From: Bryopsis sp. KO-2023
Lineage: Eukaryota > Chlorophyta > Ulvophyceae > Bryopsidales > Bryopsidaceae
Direction: 5' to 3'
Length of the DNA: 64,000 bases
Assembly: GCA_030272585.1 (NCBI GenBank)
Contig: BSYQ01000008.1
Coordinates: 5,952,001-6,016,000 of the forward strand
The first letter of the stretch is position 1. Each line of letters begins with the position of its first letter. Below are positions 59,901-64,000 of the stretch, piece after piece. The notes beneath the pieces were generated by a model. That model was not told where the DNA came from and made no database searches. It saw nothing but the letters and a program-made list of their open reading frames with translations. A program made the translations under genes and the position numbers.

Positions 59901-61315
59901 AACCAGTGGAATTATATGGGCCCTGAACTTTGACACTCTGTTCTTTTGTGTTTGTGTTGATCAGCCTGCTGAAGAGAGTGATGCACAAATCCAAAACGCT
60001 TTGCGCAACCACTTGTTTTCAGACTTTAAGGAGGTGAGGGGGTTTCAAACTGGATCAATTTCGCTTGCGCATCTCCAAACAAGCCAAAAGCCAATAGTGA
60101 GCGACTTTATTTGGAAACATTTCCAGGGTACATCCCCAGGATTCGATCTGGCAGCCGCCAATATTCAGCGATGCCGTGACCATTCTTGCCCTTCATGGAC
60201 CAGCGCCAGAAAAAACTTCAAGCTCGAATTGCCATCTTCGTGGAGAGATCTTAAACAATTCCTCGATAACCCCAGAGATGTGTACAGGATCATCAGGCTT
60301 TATGGCTACAGAAATCTTTACAATCTCGATCGTAAGTTGCTGAAAAACATTTTGATTTCATCCAGCCTTGTGATGAAAGAGACCTGACGGTTTGGTTGTA
60401 CCTGCAGCGTTTCCTTTGGGATTGATGGAGAAAAAATTCCCTGGAGCACTGGTCGGCTCGCTGTTCCAGCGAGCCATCGCCGATCAGTTCTGGCGCCTGA
60501 GAGAGGGGGATCGCTTCTACTACGAGAACATTGACATCAATTGCGATGTGAAGCGCAAATACCCCAGGATTCTGGATATCCTCGAGGTACTGAACAGAAA
60601 GTGTTTCATGTGTCCTACTGATTCGACTGAAGGGTTAGGTAGCCTGAAGATTTTCTTCCCACAGAGCACAGACCAGAACGTGAAGTGCAGGTTGCGTTTT
60701 GCGTCGTTGCGAGATTGTTTGGTTTCTCTGCCACAGGGGAAAGTCAGCCTGAAAGACATCTTCTTGAGGACTTTTGACAAAAAAGACTACGGACCTACAC
60801 GACAACTTGTGGAAGAAACCCTGCCCTACAATCCTTTCCTTTCCCCGGAAAACAAACTGTGCGGCCCACCTCTTCCAATCTTGAAGGTAATTCCTAATCG
60901 GTTTAGTTTCAATGTTAACATTGTAGGAACGTTCCTACAAGATGTGCAACATCTATTCAAGCAACATGTTGTATGCAAGAGCCATATTGACTGACTGCAA
61001 GTTTCCTTGACGAACTAATTAGTTAAATCGTTAAATAATATTGGAAGGAAGTCACAATATCAACCAGTGTTGTGATGTTTGTCACAGCCTACTGTTGACT
61101 ACTACGACAAAGGGGAACTGCAGTGCCCCTACGGCTATGATAGAGTCCAAAGGTACTTCTGGAACGCACACTACGGCAAGGCTGAGCTGATCTACATCTG
61201 CGACGTAGACTCAGCAGTGGTTAACGGCCTGAAAGGGTTCGCCACTGAGAGAGAAGCGCAGTATTGTGGACATCTCCTTGGTGCCAATACACAGGGGGGT
61301 TATGATGCATACTGA
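56909..61315 (+). CDS. Secreted animal-type haem peroxidase
   Basis: Sixteen exons, all GT-AG and in phase: 56909-57262, 57371-57455, 57534-57631, 57709-57899, 58085-58311, 58524-58804, 58934-58969, 59068-59166, 59249-59480, 59563-59615, 59702-59833, 59965-60033, 60127-60331, 60408-60586, 60737-60886, 61088-61315. 872 residues. A signal peptide is seen at residues 1-18. Residues about 20-205 are of unknown type. The peroxidase domain follows: distal His294 in FGQFLDHDVT, Arg469 in WVREHNKIAYEL, AEYQAILYKQWLPFLIG, proximal His547 in FATCAFRFGH, SPGFDLAAANIQRCRDHSCP, and GDRFYYEN. Expected activity is H2O2-dependent oxidation of halides or phenolics outside the cell, or wall cross-linking. The usual QRGRDHG motif is QRCRDHS here. 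A Cys-containing C-terminal domain follows (about 795-872). Confidence 0.93.
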
Positions 61316-62700
61316 CGCGTCGATCGATTTTTTGGGTAAATTTTTGTGCATTTTTTTTTCTTGTAAACTTCACTCTGTCTTTTGGGGCTGCGGTTGTTCG
61401 TCCACCTGAGAAATGTCACTCACAAAACTCTGAGATTTTGAGTACTACTCTTAGTAAGCGGGCATGCAAGAGGAACTGTCACAATACATACGAACACTCC
61501 AGGAAAGCTTGGCAGCATTCGACCAGTCGAACCCCAGACTAGTCAGCTTCTGCTGGCTCTATTGTGCGTTTGCTGCAGAGTGTATCGTTGATACCAAACA
61601 AAAGACACAAATTTTCAGCGAATGCATAACAAACAACTACACTTCACTCACATCGCACAGTACCTGATCACTATCTCTCCGCGACTACTTTCTTTCCTTA
61701 ATGTCGGTATGGATCATCTCAGCTTTTTCATTGTCCGTTCTTGTCTTGGATTTCTTCAATTCAGTATTGTACACGATTAGGAGGAAGCTGTTGTGGAAGT
61801 TCGACAACATACAGAAAGACAGAGCTCTGATATATATTATTGTAAAAAGGTCTAAACACATGAAGATCTTTGGGTTTGATTCGGCAGCCACTGTCGAATC
61901 CTCGGAAGTAGACAGTCAAAATGTTAAGAAAATGAAAAAAATGAGGGAATGGGGCGGCTGGCTGAGGTTGAACTAGCTTTGTAGAGGGGCAAGAGTGTTG
62001 GTGGTGAATGTGTGGTTTGGTTTTTGGCTGTTATCTCTTGATTGGTTTTTTCAAGATCAATCCTACACAGGCTTTTGTGACTTGGCCTCATTGATGTCGA
62101 GTCAACATCATCAAGTGCAAGCTCTCAGCCTCTCAATACTAGAAGGTCCAATCACCACCATGAAGAATGTCTTGTGCTGGTGGTGGTGGTATATCCATCA
62201 CCAGGCATCTACAAACGCGGGAGTTCCCACTTTTCCCACATTTAAGCTAATTGTGGGAATCCTCAAATTTTAAAAACGGGAAAGGTGGGACAACACACAA
62301 ATCGAGAAATACAGGGTTGAAAGTCCAACTCTGAAGAAAAATATTGACTTAAAAAGTCAAAAAAACATCGTATTTCCCTCCCCCGCCTCATTTGGCGTTC
62401 TCAAAACACTCTCCAGTGGAGGGAGTCTCTTCACAAGCAACACAGTTCGGTTCTGTCCGCAAACAACGTTATCCTCAACCGCCGAGGAGTGCGCGTGGAG
62501 CTTTTTCAAAGCTGCATATTGCTGTGCTTGCAATATCTCTTCTAAAGAAAAATCCAAGATCCTCTTTCGATAGACATTTTTTTCCCAACCCAGCACCGAA
62601 AAATCTCCCTCAACAGTCGCGGTGTTTGGAAATGTGGAGGCAATATCGCCACAAAATCGTTGAAGGTGTAGCAGTTCTTTAGGTGTGGGATTAGTGGTGG
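61316..62700. other. Gene-poor stretch with weak small open frames
   Basis: Two ATG-initiated frames (61464-61667, 67 residues; 61701-61976, 91 residues with one hydrophobic segment) have no family match and could be part of the peroxidase 3' untranslated region. I do not call them genes. Confidence 0.4.
62190..62240 (+). repeat. Inverted repeat arm, left
   Basis: GGCATCTACAAACGCGGGA followed by TTCCCACTTTTCCCAC. Matches the reverse complement of 63430-63490 apart from a few substitutions and a short insertion. Confidence 0.6.
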
Positions 62701-62770
62701 TAGTGGCTGAGATTCGAACTCAGGCCACCTGAGCCAAAAGAGATGTAATCTACTCTGAGCCAGGTGTCCT
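62701..62770 (-). ncRNA. tRNA-like sequence with pol III A and B boxes (SINE head or tRNA relic)
   Basis: On the minus strand, an A-box-like TGGCTCAGAGTAGA is followed about 30 bases later by CTGAGTTCGAATCTCAG, a perfect T-arm (5-bp stem, 7-base loop) and B box. I cannot fold a matching acceptor stem or a D-arm, so it is not a functional tRNA. Confidence 0.4.
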
Positions 62771-62973
62771 GAGTTCGCTTCTTATTTTTACTTGGGGGAG
62801 AGGGCGCCTATATACCGGATTAGGTAATAGGTGTCGCTCTCGGGAGATTCGGGAGTAATGGGAGGGGATTGAATTGACTCACGATGTGACCCGCGGGGTG
62901 ACTGATGTGACGTGAGTGTGAGGTTAGAGTGGAGTCTAGGGAGGGGTACAGAAGGTGTAGAATGGGGCAGTAG

Positions 62974-63035
62974 TTAGTGGGATTTGAACCAGGGACATCC
63001 GCGGCTGGAGTCCTAGGCACTACGCCAGGGCCACG
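62974..63035 (-). ncRNA. Second tRNA-like sequence
   Basis: On the minus strand, an A-box-like TGGCGTAGTGCCTAGGA is followed by a B-box-like GGTTCAAATCCC at the spacing found in tRNAs. The T-stem does not pair well. Probably a relic or a SINE head. Confidence 0.4.
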
Positions 63036-63429
63036 GATTAGGCTTGCTTGGGGTTTAAGGAGTCGGCGGCGGTTGTCTTGTTGTTGGTGTTCGTGTAAGG
63101 TTTCGTTTTGTTTCGTGTGTCGAAGTGTTTTCCCCCTGTGACTGTTACAGAAGGTTGCTGACGTTGGGCCGAGACGGGTCGTTCTTTGCCTAGCAGACGT
63201 TGGGCCGAGACTATTCTTCAGTTTCCAATGGACAGTGTTGTTCTTATATAAGACCAGAGAGTGTGCTGTGGATATTGGCACAAGACTAATTCGAATTACA
63301 TGTTCTTACAAACTCGTGATCGCATCTCCCAAGTTGGAACTTGATGCGCGTCATTGGGCGCTCACAGCGACCGATTTTGGCGGTTTTATGACCAAATTCG
63401 ACTTCACTAAATAACGGAGTCTTGGAAAA

Positions 63430-63490
63430 TAAAAAGTGGGAAAAGTGGGAAAATTCTGCAAATTCCCGCGTTTGAAGATGCCTGTCCATC
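63430..63490 (-). repeat. Inverted repeat arm, right
   Basis: Reverse-strand partner of 62190-62240. The two arms enclose about 1.2 kb that includes both tRNA-like sequences. Confidence 0.6.
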
Positions 63491-63632
63491 ACCATAAAAC
63501 TCTGGCAAACGCTGACTCTCTTCTCGACAAACACTCCAATTGTGAAGATTCACACTGACTGATCGCTTACAGCCGCTACGACTTTGACAGTTTCGCTTTT
63601 CTTGTGGCCAGGTTCACAGGCGTGAGGTGAAG

Positions 63633-64000
63633 TAAAACGTTCTTCAAGAGGGAGTGGCCCTATAGAAAGGAGACCTTGTACAAAGCTAACCCACAACAGC
63701 GCGCCACAACACTGCCATCCGAACAGGTTCCTGACATTGGCGAATACTTGGCGCTTCTGCGACCACATGCGTTCTCAATACAAGGTAGCATTTCAAAGGT
63801 CAAGCCCCCTGTTTCGTCACATCTGCTAGTATTTCGCTCCCTCTACCTCCATCAGGGAGAAGTGAAAAACTGTTTCGTTTTGCCATCACAGGCGTCCGGT
63901 AAAACTGAGCGGAAGGTCACAGTGGCCACGCTATGGGTCGACGACCACGACGACCCTTCTTCCTGCGTGACTGTGTTCGGTCCCGGGGGGTTCGAAGTCC
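63633..64000 (+). CDS. Unidentified gene, partial (two internal exons, runs off the window)
   Basis: Exon 63633-63798 reads KTFFKREWPYRKETLYKANP, then TLPSEQVPDIGEYLALLRPH and FSIQGSISK, ending AAAG|GTCAAG. The next exon starts at 63892 after CATCACAG and reads ASGKTERKVTVATLWVDDHD ... VFGPGGFEV to the window edge. The two join in phase 0. The residue mix and the splice sites look like real coding sequence. An in-frame TGA at 63628-63630 forces an intron or start just upstream. No family recognised. Confidence 0.55.

Noticed and set aside
63960..64000. B-box-like GGTTCGAAGTCC at the window end
   Set aside because: It lies in a convincing protein-coding exon and has no matching tRNA arms.
1..64000. 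CRISPR arrays, operons, bacterial promoters or rRNA genes
   Set aside because: None seen; introns, nested LTR elements and gene types are those of a eukaryotic nuclear genome.

Overview
This is nuclear DNA of a single-celled or otherwise poorly sampled eukaryote. Genes are well spaced and GT-AG introns are common: I could trace 16 exons in one gene, 14 in another and 11 in a third, all in consistent reading phase. Intergenic DNA is AT-rich and full of homopolymer runs. The gene content is mixed: an AdoMetDC-ODC fusion, a GH5 mannanase, an animal-type haem peroxidase, a class I cyclic-nucleotide phosphodiesterase, a TauE/SafE carrier, a plant-like LysM protein and a chromodomain Ty3/gypsy element. 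This fits an alga or another protist better than an animal, plant or fungus, but the lineage cannot be fixed from the window.

Layout. 0.3-1.1 kb: a two-exon PLAC8 membrane protein (-). 2.4-5.1 kb: a bifunctional S-adenosylmethionine decarboxylase/ornithine decarboxylase (-), which joins both regulatory steps of polyamine synthesis in one chain. 7.6-9.7 kb: a secreted beta-mannanase with a C-terminal PAN-like module (-). 9.7-13.6 kb: gene-poor. 13.6-28.3 kb: three tandem copies of a roughly 2.77-kb unit. The third copy is split by an LTR element with little or no coding capacity (19702-27035), which is itself split by a full-length Ty3/gypsy chromovirus (20611-26256). Both insertions keep terminal TG...CA ends and 5-bp target duplications. 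The gypsy polyprotein carries a DNA-adenine-methyltransferase-like domain and has no visible capsid region.

28.4-30.9 kb: a possible small secreted Cys-rich protein (-) and an aminopeptidase P gene lacking its catalytic middle (-). 32.8-39.0 kb: a 14-exon phosphodiesterase (-), head-to-head across 343 bp with a complete 11-exon THO complex subunit 2 gene (+, 39.3-46.2 kb). 47.0-49.5 kb: a GT4 glycosyltransferase fused to a HAD-type deoxyribonucleotidase (-). 50.2-51.5 kb: a TauE/SafE carrier (+) with one in-frame TGA before its last membrane segment. 52.2-53.1 kb: a mariner/Stowaway-like MITE with about 193-bp inverted repeats. 53.7-55.9 kb: a LysM-domain gene (+). 56.9-61.3 kb: a secreted haem peroxidase (+, 872 residues). 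61.3-63.6 kb: repeat debris with tRNA-like pol III boxes. 63.6 kb to the end: two exons of an unidentified gene running off the window.

The genes are unrelated housekeeping and secretory functions; no operon-like cluster is present. The most unusual items are the two protein fusions (AdoMetDC-ODC and GT4-nucleotidase), the methyltransferase-like domain in the retrotransposon, the nested insertions inside a tandem array, and the TGA in the TauE gene.
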